Below are positions 51,559 through 60,058 of a stretch of DNA of 61,088 bases, one piece after another. The stretch spans positions 1 through 61,088 of the forward strand of contig JAJDVQ010000052.1 of the NCBI GenBank assembly GCA_022826045.1, given 5' to 3'. Source of the stretch: Acidimicrobiia bacterium. Its GTDB lineage: Bacteria > Actinomycetota > Acidimicrobiia > Acidimicrobiales > Poriferisodalaceae. Each line of letters begins with the position of its first letter. Within the stretch, counting starts at the first letter, position 1. The position numbers and the translations under genes were made by a program. The notes below the pieces were generated by a model. That model searched no databases, was not told the origin of the DNA, and saw only the letters and a program-made list of their open reading frames with translations.

Positions 51559-54404
51559 CGATGAGCCGGCAGGGCGTCCAGCCCACCGAGGTGATCGACC
51601 GGGCCGCCAAGCTTCGCTTCCGCTGGAACGGCAAGCGTTTCAGCGGGTTCGAGGGCGACACGATCGCCTCTGCCCTAGCCGCTTCTGGAGAGCAGATCTT
51701 CTCCCGCTCCATGAAGTACCACCGGCCCCGGGGCATCCTCACCGCCGACTACTGGGATCCCAACCTGATGGTCCAGGTGGGCGACGACCCCAACGTGCGG
51801 GCCGGCCACCGCTTGCTGGAGAGCGGCATGGACGTCCGCTCGCAGAATGCGTGGCCGTCGCTGAACCGCGACATCAAGGCGGCGAACAGCCTGTTCGGTC
51901 GCTTCCTGACGGCCGGCTTCTACTACAAGACCTTCATGCGGCCGCAGTGGCTGTGGCCCACGTACGAGCGGGTGCTCGCCACGTTCGCCCCCGGCGGCAA
52001 GATCGACCTCGACACGCCGCACGCCTACCACGACAAGCGCTACACCCACCCCGACGTGGTGGTGGCCGGAGCAGGCCCTGCCGGCATCGAAGCGGCGCTG
52101 GCCGCCAGCGGCGAGGGCGCCAGCGTGCTGCTGGTGTCCCACGAGCACGCAGTGGGCGGCCATCTGCGCTACTCGAGCGATGCCGCCGATCAAGCCGCTC
52201 TGGCAGAGCTGCGCGCTGCGCTCGACGCTTCCGATGTCGAGGTGCTGACCGACTCGACCGTGACCGGGCGGTATGAGGACAACTGGCTCGGCATCGTGCA
52301 GCGCAACCACCCGATCGCGGTGGAGCGTCTCATCAAGGCCCGTGCCAAGACGCTGGTGGCGGCGCCCGGACTGATCGAGCGGCCCTACGTGTTCGAGGGC
52401 AACGACCGGCCCGGCGTCATCACGTCGGGCGCAGCACGTCGCCTGGCGAACCTCTGGGGCGTCAAGCCGGGCGAGCGGGCGGTGGTGTTCAGCGCCAACG
52501 CCGACGGCGACGCCGCGGCTGCCGACCTGGAACGGGTGGGCACCGAGATCGCGGCCGTCATCGACGGACGCACCGGTGGCCGCATCAGCTCAACCAGCGG
52601 CTCATCGCGAGCAGTCGACGCAGTCGTAGCCGACGGAGCCTCCATCGACGCCGATCTGCTCGTCGTGGCAGCGGGCTGGACGGCTCCCACATCGCTGCTC
52701 AACATGGCAGGCGACCGTCCCGTCTACGACCCTGCCGCAGCCAGGTTCTTCCCGTCCGACCCCCCCAGCAATGTGCTGGCGACGGGCGGGCTGGCCGGCG
52801 ACGCCGATCTTGACGGGCTGCGTCAGCATGGCGCCGCCACAGGACGCCTCGCCGCAGCCCGTGCCGCGGCGGTCCGCCATCGCCTGCAGTCGCGCACCGC
52901 TCGGGCGCTGCCGGTCGACGGTGATGAGCCCGCCTGGGCACCCGACGAGCGGGTGCCGCTCGGCCGCGATCCGCATCCCGAGCTCTACCGCGCCGACACC
53001 CACGGCATGGTGGACATGTCCGAGGACATCAGCTCCAAGGACTTGGTGGCCGCGGCGCACGAGGGCTACGACTCGGTGGAGCTGGCCAAGCGCTACACCA
53101 CGGCCACGATGGGACCCTCGCAGGGCAAGCTGGAAACGGTCAACACCGTCGCAGCCATTGCCGAGGCGCGCGGCGAGACGATCAGCCAGGTCGGCACCAC
53201 CGTGTGGCGGCCCCCCTACGCACCGCTCACGCTCGGTGCGCTCGCCGGGCGGATGTTCGAGCCGGTGCGGGTGTCGCCGATCCACCCCTGGCACGAGGCC
53301 AACAACGTCTCCATCATCCAGGCCGGCCAGTGGTTGCGCCCCGATCACTACGGCGACCCTGCAGCCGAGGTGCGCAATGTCCGCGAGAACGTCGGGCTCA
53401 TCGATGTCACCCCGCTGGGCAAGCTCGACCTGCGCGGCCCCGACGTGCCCAAGCTCCTGAGCCTGCTCTACGTCAACAAGTGGATGAAGCTGGGCGTGGG
53501 CCGGGTGCGCTACGGGATGATGTGCGCCGAGGACGGCGTGGTGCTCGACGACGGCGTCACCGGTCGCCTCGGCGAGGACCATTACATGATGTCCACCACC
53601 AGCTCGGGTGCCGGCGGCGTCTGGGAATGGGTGGAGAACTGGCTCCAGACCGAGCGCCCGGACTGGCAGGTGCACGTCACCCCGGTCACCACGGCGTACG
53701 CCAGCATCAACGTGGCGGGGCCCAAGTCTCGCGAGCTCATGAGCAGGGTCTGCGAGGGCGTCGACCTCGACGCTGAGGCATTCCCGTATATGACCGTTCG
53801 GGAAGCCACGGTGGCGGGCGTGGCGGGCTGCTTCATGTGGCGCATCGGCTTCACCGGCGAGCTGTCATTCGAGCTGCACGTGCCTGCAGGCCACGGCCTG
53901 CATGTCTGGGAAGCCCTCATGGATTCCGGCAGCGATCTCGGCGTGGGACCGTTCGGCTTGGAGGCCCAGCGCATCATGCGCCTCGAGAAGGGGCACTTCA
54001 TCGTGGGCCAGGACACCGACGGGCTGACGCTGGGACCCAGCACCGGCTTGGGGTCGCTGATCAAGCTCGACAAGGACGATTTCGCCGGCAAGCCAGAGCT
54101 GGCCTGGGCGGCCGACCGGTCGCTCCCGATGGTCGTGGCCATCCAGCCCGACGATCCCGACGTGGTGCCTGAAGAGGCCGCGCAGATCGTGCGGGGCGAT
54201 ACCAACGAGATCCTGGGACGGATCACCTCGTCGCGCTACTCGCCGACGCTGAACCGGTCGATCTGCCTCGGCCAGGTCGAGCCCGACCTGGCCGCCGGCG
54301 GCACGAAGGTGACGGTGCTGCTGGAGTCTGGGGAGCGCATCGGCGCAACGGTGATCGACCACCACGCCCACTTCGACCCGGCGGGGGAGCGTCTCCGTGG
54401 CTGA
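51555..54404 (+). CDS. soxA: Sarcosine oxidase alpha subunit
   Basis: A 949-residue subunit. Residues 1-130 carry the N-terminal 2Fe-2S-like fold segment (RFRWNGKRFSGFEGDTIASA, then SRSMKYHRPRGILTADYWDP). An NAD-binding domain follows (PDVVVAGAGPAGIEAALAAS near 174), then the aminomethyltransferase-like C-terminal domain (MRLEKGHFIVGQDTDGLTLG), which transfers the one-carbon unit to tetrahydrofolate. Length matches alpha subunits of about 950-1000 residues. The start ATG overlaps a micro-ORF stop; it ends overlapping soxG by eight bases (GTGGCTGA). Confidence 0.93.
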   Translation: MTMSRQGVQPTEVIDRAAKLRFRWNGKRFSGFEGDTIASALAASGEQIFSRSMKYHRPRGILTADYWDPNLMVQVGDDPNVRAGHRLLESGMDVRSQNAWPSLNRDIKAANSLFGRFLTAGFYYKTFMRPQWLWPTYERVLATFAPGGKIDLDTPHAYHDKRYTHPDVVVAGAGPAGIEAALAASGEGASVLLVSHEHAVGGHLRYSSDAADQAALAELRAALDASDVEVLTDSTVTGRYEDNWLGIVQRNHPIAVERLIKARAKTLVAAPGLIERPYVFEGNDRPGVITSGAARRLANLWGVKPGERAVVFSANADGDAAAADLERVGTEIAAVIDGRTGGRISSTSGSSRAVDAVVADGASIDADLLVVAAGWTAPTSLLNMAGDRPVYDPAAARFFPSDPPSNVLATGGLAGDADLDGLRQHGAATGRLAAARAAAVRHRLQSRTARALPVDGDEPAWAPDERVPLGRDPHPELYRADTHGMVDMSEDISSKDLVAAAHEGYDSVELAKRYTTATMGPSQGKLETVNTVAAIAEARGETISQVGTTVWRPPYAPLTLGALAGRMFEPVRVSPIHPWHEANNVSIIQAGQWLRPDHYGDPAAEVRNVRENVGLIDVTPLGKLDLRGPDVPKLLSLLYVNKWMKLGVGRVRYGMMCAEDGVVLDDGVTGRLGEDHYMMSTTSSGAGGVWEWVENWLQTERPDWQVHVTPVTTAYASINVAGPKSRELMSRVCEGVDLDAEAFPYMTVREATVAGVAGCFMWRIGFTGELSFELHVPAGHGLHVWEALMDSGSDLGVGPFGLEAQRIMRLEKGHFIVGQDTDGLTLGPSTGLGSLIKLDKDDFAGKPELAWAADRSLPMVVAIQPDDPDVVPEEAAQIVRGDTNEILGRITSSRYSPTLNRSICLGQVEPDLAAGGTKVTVLLESGERIGATVIDHHAHFDPAGERLRG

Positions 54405-55023
54405 GGCAGCATCGCCCCAGAATTCGGCGCCCCAGAGCCCGGCCTTCGAGAGCCCGGTGGTGCGCAGCTATCCGGCTATGCGAGCCGGTGATTTGACGCT
54501 CTCCGACGAAAGCGCTGTCACCAAGTGGCTCGTACGCGCAGGTGCCGATGGACCGGCGGCCGATCTGCTCGGCGCGCCGTTCGGAACCTCGCGGGCGGTA
54601 GCCGGCGGGGCACTCGTGCTGGGTTCCCGTCCTGGTGAGTGGATCGTCCTCGGGACCGCCGGCGAGGTCGCGGCGACCGTCGCCGACCTCGCCGGATGCG
54701 AAGAGCAGGAGTTCTGCTCCGCGCTGGACTGGACCCACGGTCGGGCGATGTTCCGGGTGACCGGCACCAGCGCTGCGCGCATGCTCGAGAAGGTGTGCGG
54801 CCTCGACTGGAGCGACCACATGACGCCCGAGGGTGCCGTGGTCTCGGCCTCGGTGGCCCTGGTCACGTGCGACATCGCCCGCAATGACCGTGACGGGGTC
54901 CGCTCCTACCTGATCTTCTGCGACCGGTCCTTCGGCCAGTACCTCTTCGACGCGCTGATCGACGCCGGCAACGAATTCGGCCTGTCAGTCGCCGCAGCGT
55001 CGCACTCGCATTCCGCGGACTGA
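54397..55023 (+). CDS. soxG: Sarcosine oxidase gamma subunit
   Basis: A 208-residue subunit with ALDWTHGRAMFRVTGTSAAR and MLEKVCGLDWSDHMTPEGAV, typical of SoxG, which resembles the GcvT N-domain. The GTG at 54397 overlaps the soxA stop. It completes the soxB-D-A-G order found in actinobacteria and proteobacteria. The first 25 residues are a Ser/Pro-rich tail not seen in all relatives. Confidence 0.88.
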   Translation: MAEAASPQNSAPQSPAFESPVVRSYPAMRAGDLTLSDESAVTKWLVRAGADGPAADLLGAPFGTSRAVAGGALVLGSRPGEWIVLGTAGEVAATVADLAGCEEQEFCSALDWTHGRAMFRVTGTSAARMLEKVCGLDWSDHMTPEGAVVSASVALVTCDIARNDRDGVRSYLIFCDRSFGQYLFDALIDAGNEFGLSVAAASHSHSAD

Positions 55024-55034
55024 GATACACCAGC

Positions 55035-55054
55035 CTCGGGGGCCAGACCCCGGG
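55035..55054 (+). terminator. Hairpin after the sarcosine oxidase operon
   Basis: CTCGGGG (55035-55041) pairs with CCCCGGG (55048-55054, one G-U) around a six-base loop, a few bases after the soxG stop. No long T tract follows, so termination strength is uncertain. Confidence 0.45.
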
Positions 55055-55105
55055 ACGCAGTAAATCAGTTGCATCGGTTGCACAGGTCGCGGTTACGCTC
55101 GACTC

Positions 55106-55375
55106 ATGAACGAAGAGTCGTTGCCGGAAGGAATGCCATCGGTGGGCGAGATGCTCGACGAGACATTCGCGGTGCATCGCAAGTCGCTGCAGCGCATCGA
55201 GGAATCGCAGGTCGAGACGAATGAGCGGCTCGGCCGGTTGGAGGAGTCGCAGGTAGAGACGAATGAGCGGCTCGGTCGGCTGGAGGAGTCGCAGCGTGGC
55301 ACGAGCGAAGCGCTGAGCGGCCATCGCGAACTCTTGGAGGGAATCGCCAGCAAGCTGGACCAGCTCACCGCCTGA
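55106..55375 (+). CDS. Small coiled-coil protein with 14-residue repeats
   Basis: An 89-residue acidic protein, MNEESLPEGMPSVGEMLDET and on, containing two near-perfect copies of ESQVETNERLGRLE and a partial third. Fourteen residues equals two heptads, so a continuous coiled coil from about residue 25 to the end is expected. No catalytic motif. The TACGCT -10-like box about six bases before the ATG suggests a leaderless transcript. Its function is unknown; such proteins often bridge or measure complexes. Confidence 0.7.
   Translation: MNEESLPEGMPSVGEMLDETFAVHRKSLQRIEESQVETNERLGRLEESQVETNERLGRLEESQRGTSEALSGHRELLEGIASKLDQLTA
55202..55285 (+). repeat. Two 42-bp tandem coding repeats
   Basis: Units 55202-55243 and 55244-55285 differ at only four or five bases, and a partial, more diverged third unit follows. 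They encode the 14-residue coiled-coil repeat. Copy number may vary between strains without breaking the frame. Confidence 0.85.
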
Positions 55376-55516
55376 GCCGGCTCAGGACTGGCAGCAGGCG
55401 CTGGTGCCATCACCATGGAGGCGATTCGGGTCGCGGCCCAAGACCCATCGCCGCGACTGCGATGAGAACTCATCCCGCGCTGATCGAGCGCAGCCTTTCC
55501 TCGGTTGCGCGGGGTG

Positions 55517-58500
55517 TCAGTCGTTGTCGGTGATGGTGCCCTGAGCGAGGCCGTCGCTCAGGGTCGCGTAGGTGGTGTCCGTGAGGAGCAGCCGCAGCCA
55601 GAACGTCTCGGATCCTTCGCCGGCCACGCCGTCGTCGATGAGCGAGATCTGCACCGTCTTGGAGGTGTCGCCGGGCGCGAAGGTTACCTGGCTCCACTGT
55701 GGCAGGAAGTCGTCGTAGGCCGTCGCGGTGCCGCCGCCGAACGCGCTGTAGTACACGGTCACCGGCGCTGCTGCCGGCCCGCTCATCTCCACTGCGAAGC
55801 TGACAAAGCCGTCGCCCTCGCTCGCTGACGCGTCGCTGATCGACAACGACGGCACCGTATTCGGTGGCGGATCGTCGTCATCGACCGCCACCGACGCCGA
55901 TCCGGCGGTCGCAGAGACGGCATAGCCGCTGCCATCATCGACGACGACTGTCACCGATCCGTCGGCCTCGTCGGCCGAGTCGTTGGTCGTCGTCACCGTC
56001 AGCGTGATGCTGCCCGATGTGGGGACCGTGACCGTCTGCGACCCAGTCGTGACGCCGAAATCGCCCGACTGCGAGACGGTCACGTCCACTGTCAGCGGCG
56101 CAGTCGGCGCGGGGTCGGCGGTGACGGTGAAGGTCGCGTCGCCGCCCTCAGTGATGTTGCTGCCTGCCGAGACGCTCACCTCCGGCGTCACAGGCGGGGG
56201 CGTCGGGTCGTCGCACTGTGCCATGGCTTGGAGGGTGCGCACGGTGCGGTCCCAGCGGGTGTTGTCGAACTGCGCCTTGATGGTTTGGGCATTGGCAACG
56301 GTCATCGCCGTCTCGCCCGTGTCCACGCCCAGAGCAGCCAGCACCCGGTTCCAGCGCTCCACGTGCTCGTCGTGCGTGTATTCGTCGCGCCAGTTCTGGA
56401 CCTCTGCGGCCGTTATGGCGTCCGGCGGCAGGTTCGGCGTGCAGCCGTCGTCGTCTGCGACGGCGACCGTGGCAGAGCCGCTCGCCGACGACACGGTCCA
56501 GCCCTGACCGCTTGCGACAGTCACGGTGACATCGCCATCGGCCTCCTCGGCCGAGTCGTTGACCGTGGACACCGTCACCGTCGCAGTGCCTGAGGTCGGG
56601 ATGGTCACCGGCTGCGAGCCCGGCGTCACGCCGAAATCGCCGGTCGCGGAGACCGAGACAGTGACCTGCAGCGGTGCCGACGGCGCAGGACTCGCGGTCA
56701 GCGTGAACACTGCGTCGCCGCCCTCGGCGATGTCGCTTCCTGCCGTGATGCTCACCTCGGGCGTGACTGCATCGGGCTGCTCGATGGTCCGCCTGTCGGC
56801 TTCCGCGATCAACGTGAGCGCCGCGATGCCGGGATGGTCGGCAGCGTATTTGTAGGCCCGGTAGATCCAGACGTCGCCGGGCGCCGACGGCTCGCTTCCC
56901 CGCAACAGCACTTGGGTACCGCGCACGAGCGGGGATCGGTAGTGCCAGACGACCTCGCCGTCGGGGGTGACTTCGGTGATCCTGCCGTGCTCGCCCTCGA
57001 CGATGAGTGTGTTGCCGTTGGGCAGCCGCTGCGCATTGGACATCAGCCATGTCCGCTCACGCATGAAGTAGCTCCACACGCGGGTCGCAGGCATGAAGCC
57101 GCTGCCTGCTCGCAGGTAGTTGCCCTCGTACGCCGGGAAGACCACTTCGTCCACCGACGCGTAGTCGCGCAGGTAGCCGGGATGCTCGAATCCGTTGTTG
57201 TAGACGATGACGTTGCCCGCGCCCGGCAGCCCGTCGGGGATCCAGTGCGCGTTGTGTGGGAAGAAGAGTTCTTGGTCGCTCTTGGCGCCGCCGCGGAAGG
57301 TGCGCGGGTTTCCCCAGCGGTACAGCAGGTCTCCGCCCTTGCCGTACGTCCCGCCGGTGCTGCCGGCTGCCTGGGAGGTCGTGGTGGAGTAGTCGATCAC
57401 CCAGGCTTCGCTGAAATGACGCGACGTGATCAAGATCTGCCCCAATTCTGCGTTGTAGTCGATCGAGTTGAGATGCGTGAGGTGATGAGGGTTCTTCAAG
57501 AAGGTGTTGTTCGACTGGTGCATCCGGCAGAGCCCGTAGTTGATGTCGATGCGCTCGGGATGATCGGCGACCACGCCATAGTTGGCCTTGCTGGAGTCGA
57601 AGTCCTGGATCAGGTGATCGCGGACGTTCCATCTCCACACCTCGCTGCCGCCGTTCGTCCCGGACGGACGCAGCACCACCACCGAATCCAGTTCCAGCAC
57701 TTGGCCCTTGTCGTTGCCGGCCGGCAGGCACGCCGGATTCGCCCCAGCCGCGGTTGCCTCGGCCGCACTCAGATAGTCGGAATCGATGTACATGTAGTCG
57801 CCGTTCGCGAGCTTCAGCACGTCGTGATGCTGATCTGGCGTCGCATATGTGTAGGCGTCGGTTCCGTCGGGATTGATCTCGGCAAGACTGGTTCCGGTAT
57901 GCGCCGCGAGCAGCTTGCCGTCATCGCGCAGCTTCCCGAGCGCTCCATTCCGGATCCACTCGTAGGCCACGCGCCCTTGGCCGTCGATCAGGTAGAACTT
58001 GTTGTGATATGCACTGGTCAGCAGCACAAAGCCGTCAAGTGCTGCGGCCCCGTTGACATTGACGCCCACTGGTGGCCTCGGCGTCGACGTGACCCACGCG
58101 CCCACCGCAATGGTGGCGGTATGGGCGTTGCCGAGCCCATAGGCGCCGTCGGGCTGAATGCTGACGGTGATGGACTCAGTGGTGTTCCGCAGGTAGTAGA
58201 CGGGTCCCGTCGTCGACGCCTCCCCCCCGCTCAAGGTGATCTCGTGCTGGTGCTCCAGCGTGCGGTCGCCGACGCCGCTGACCTGGTACGTGATCGTGAG
58301 CGGCGACAGCGGCGCGGCAGAAGCGGTGAACGTGCACGACGTCGTGCCGATGTCGCGGCCGTCGGCGGCGACGGTGGGAATGCTCTGCGGGCACGAGACA
58401 GAGATCGTCGGCGTCGATTGCGCCGCTGCCTGCCGAGGCAGCGCCACGATCACGGCGGCCGTCGCCGCGATGATGGCGACCAGACAGATCAGCCGCCTGG

Positions 58501-58540
58501 CAAGCGCGTAGAGAGCGTAGGTGCGAATCAGGAGCGGCAT
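55517..58540 (-). CDS. Secreted arylsulfotransferase-like protein with Calx-beta repeats
   Basis: A 1007-residue exported protein. A signal peptide (LIRTYALYALARRLICLVAI to AAAQ) is followed by an N-terminal beta domain, an arylsulfotransferase (ASST)-like propeller of about 430 residues (FVLLTSAYHNKFYLIDGQGR, INPDGTDAYTYATPDQHHDV, LPNGNTLIVEGEHGRITEVT), then three Calx-beta modules (EGGDAVFTLTASPAPSAPLQ, EGGDATFTVTADPAPTAPLT, EGDGFVSFAVEMSGPAAAPV). Between modules one and two sits an inserted helical segment with DEYTHDEHVERWNRVLAALG. ATG 58540 was chosen because it gives a clean signal peptide. It likely acts at the cell surface; a sulfotransfer role is inferred from the propeller only. Confidence 0.82.
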   Translation of the reverse strand: MPLLIRTYALYALARRLICLVAIIAATAAVIVALPRQAAAQSTPTISVSCPQSIPTVAADGRDIGTTSCTFTASAAPLSPLTITYQVSGVGDRTLEHQHEITLSGGEASTTGPVYYLRNTTESITVSIQPDGAYGLGNAHTATIAVGAWVTSTPRPPVGVNVNGAAALDGFVLLTSAYHNKFYLIDGQGRVAYEWIRNGALGKLRDDGKLLAAHTGTSLAEINPDGTDAYTYATPDQHHDVLKLANGDYMYIDSDYLSAAEATAAGANPACLPAGNDKGQVLELDSVVVLRPSGTNGGSEVWRWNVRDHLIQDFDSSKANYGVVADHPERIDINYGLCRMHQSNNTFLKNPHHLTHLNSIDYNAELGQILITSRHFSEAWVIDYSTTTSQAAGSTGGTYGKGGDLLYRWGNPRTFRGGAKSDQELFFPHNAHWIPDGLPGAGNVIVYNNGFEHPGYLRDYASVDEVVFPAYEGNYLRAGSGFMPATRVWSYFMRERTWLMSNAQRLPNGNTLIVEGEHGRITEVTPDGEVVWHYRSPLVRGTQVLLRGSEPSAPGDVWIYRAYKYAADHPGIAALTLIAEADRRTIEQPDAVTPEVSITAGSDIAEGGDAVFTLTASPAPSAPLQVTVSVSATGDFGVTPGSQPVTIPTSGTATVTVSTVNDSAEEADGDVTVTVASGQGWTVSSASGSATVAVADDDGCTPNLPPDAITAAEVQNWRDEYTHDEHVERWNRVLAALGVDTGETAMTVANAQTIKAQFDNTRWDRTVRTLQAMAQCDDPTPPPVTPEVSVSAGSNITEGGDATFTVTADPAPTAPLTVDVTVSQSGDFGVTTGSQTVTVPTSGSITLTVTTTNDSADEADGSVTVVVDDGSGYAVSATAGSASVAVDDDDPPPNTVPSLSISDASASEGDGFVSFAVEMSGPAAAPVTVYYSAFGGGTATAYDDFLPQWSQVTFAPGDTSKTVQISLIDDGVAGEGSETFWLRLLLTDTTYATLSDGLAQGTITDND

Positions 58541-58852
58541 GCGGTACCCCTCAGCCAGTTGTGCCTTTGCCCGGAGGCTGCCGACTCTTCGTGCCTCCGC
58601 CTGTCGTTTCCAGCATAGGAAACCGCGCTCAGAAGGCCGCCTCCAGCGCGTCCGCTGCCGCTCGTCGCAGCCAACGTCACCATCGCCCGACGCTTCGTCG
58701 GCACCGGACACATCACCTGACGCCACCGAGCCCAGTGGCCCGATCCGCAAGAGCGACGAAGGCTCAACTTGTCATGCAAGAATAGAAATTTACAACAAGA
58801 TAAACAGCAATTTAACTATGACAGATGAGAAATCAATGGTAGGCTCGGCTGA
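58541..58852. other. Intergenic region with AT-rich island
   Basis: About 310 bases. The right part (about 58775-58850) is strongly AT-rich (for example aatttacaacaagataaac) and probably carries promoters for the ATPase remnant at 58853 or its ancestor. The left part is the leader of the secreted protein gene. No gene seen. Confidence 0.5.
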
Positions 58853-59010
58853 GTGCTGCAACGGAAGATCGCCGACGGCGGAGTCGGCGCGCTGCTCGGG
58901 AACCGTCTCGGGGCCTACCCGGCAGTGGCGTTGGTGGGGCCGCGTCAGTGCGGCAAGACGACACTCGCGCGGTCGCTCGGCGCTCTGTACTACGACATGG
59001 AACTCGAGCG
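58853..59010 (+). pseudogene. DUF4143-type ATPase N-terminal remnant, forward
   Basis: GTG 58853 begins MLQRKIADGGVGALLGNRLG and VALVGPRQCGKTTLARSLGA, the opening and Walker A of AAA ATPases of the DUF4143 family. After LYYDMELE, about 52 residues in, family resemblance stops and the frame runs through the antisense of another ATPase start to a stop near 59131. About 350 residues are missing, so this cannot be functional. Confidence 0.7.
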
Positions 59011-59138
59011 CGCGCTTCGGCGATTTCCCGCGCCAGCGTGGTCTTGCCGGTCTGGCGTGCCCCGTGGATCATCACCACCCGCGACCACTCCAGTGCTTCT
59101 TCGATCTCGGGCCGAAGGTGGCGGGCGATGAGTTCCAT
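59011..59138 (-). pseudogene. ATPase N-terminal remnant, reverse, joined head-to-head
   Basis: ATG 59138 begins MELIARHLRPEIEEALEWSR, VVMIHGARQTGKTTLAREIA: another AAA (DUF4143-like) Walker A start, on the opposite strand. Resemblance ends after about 43 residues, where the sequence meets the forward remnant at the palindrome AGCGCGCGCT (59007-59016). Both are therefore truncated N-termini fused tail to tail. Confidence 0.7.
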
Positions 59139-59442
59139 GCCCTGAATCCTAGCGCTACTGATCATTTCCGCAGTTCGCTATTGTGCAAACTCGCAGCTAT
59201 CTCATGAGCAAACCCGCAGGACGGTCACGGCCACTTTCGCAGACAGCCGCAGCACTGCACAACTGAGGCTGCCCCGATCGCACTTGACGGCCCATCAGGA
59301 CACTCCTTCAGGTCAGCACCAAACAACGACCCGTCTCAAAAACCCTGACACGGGACGACGCTGGGCCCGGCTGCCGCCATGGACGAGTAGTTGCGATGCC
59401 ATAAGGTTCGGGGGCGAGTCGAATCGAGCGGGAGTGCGTGCC
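59139..59442. other. Intergenic region without recognised gene
   Basis: About 300 bases between the ATPase remnants and the deazaflavin reductase-like gene. An open frame from 59284 runs into that gene but lacks codon character before 59443. GGGAGTG just before the ATG at 59443 is the ribosome binding site. Nothing else recognised. Confidence 0.45.
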
Positions 59443-59880
59443 ATGGCGATGAAGGGGATGGAAGACGGCCAGGTGCTGTCGTTCAACAAGCAGATCATCG
59501 CCGAGTTCCGCGAGAACGAGGGGCGCTGCGGCGGCATGTTCGAGGGCAATCCCATGCTGCTGCTGACCATGACCGGCGCTCGCAGCGGGCGGCAGCTCAC
59601 CAGCCCGCTCACCTATCACGAGCTCGACGGTGACTGGATCGTGTTCGCGTCGGCCGGCGGCCATCCCAGCCATCCGGCGTGGTACCACAACGTCACCGCC
59701 AACCCGGCGGTCACCGTCGAGATCGGCGCCGAGTCGTTCGCAGCGACCGCCGCCGAACTGTCGGGCAGCGAGCGCACCAAGGCGTTCGACGCGATGTGCG
59801 AGGCCATGCCCCGATTCGGCGACTACCAAGCATCGGTCGATCGGGAGATTCCCGTCATCCGCCTCCGCCGCAGCACCTGA
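59443..59880 (+). CDS. Deazaflavin (F420)-dependent nitroreductase-family protein
   Basis: A 145-residue protein of the DUF385/Ddn family: FNKQIIAEFRENEGRCGGMF, LLLTMTGARSGRQLTSPLTY and DWIVFASAGGHPSHPAWYHN then NPAVTVEIGAESFAATAAEL. The GARSGR and HPAWYHN elements line the F420 pocket in the family. F420-dependent enzymes are typical of actinobacteria. GGAG lies eight bases before ATG 59443. Substrate unknown; quinones, menaquinone analogues or xenobiotics are usual. Confidence 0.88.
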   Translation: MAMKGMEDGQVLSFNKQIIAEFRENEGRCGGMFEGNPMLLLTMTGARSGRQLTSPLTYHELDGDWIVFASAGGHPSHPAWYHNVTANPAVTVEIGAESFAATAAELSGSERTKAFDAMCEAMPRFGDYQASVDREIPVIRLRRST

Positions 59881-60058
59881 GCGTCGCCCCGGCCCCGCTC
59901 GGCCCGCAGCGCAGTTGCAGCGTCACTGTCGCAGGCTCGCACCTCATCGAGACCGCTCGTCCGAGGCGTCGACACGACTGTCCTGCTGTCATGTCTTGCC
60001 GCGCGCTGTCTGAGCAGCCTATTGTTGTGGGCCGCTGTGAAGTGTGGAGGCACTCGGA

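Noticed and set aside
51675..53675. Minus-strand frames opposite soxA
   Set aside because: soxA has unambiguous family motifs along its whole length; the antisense frames have none.
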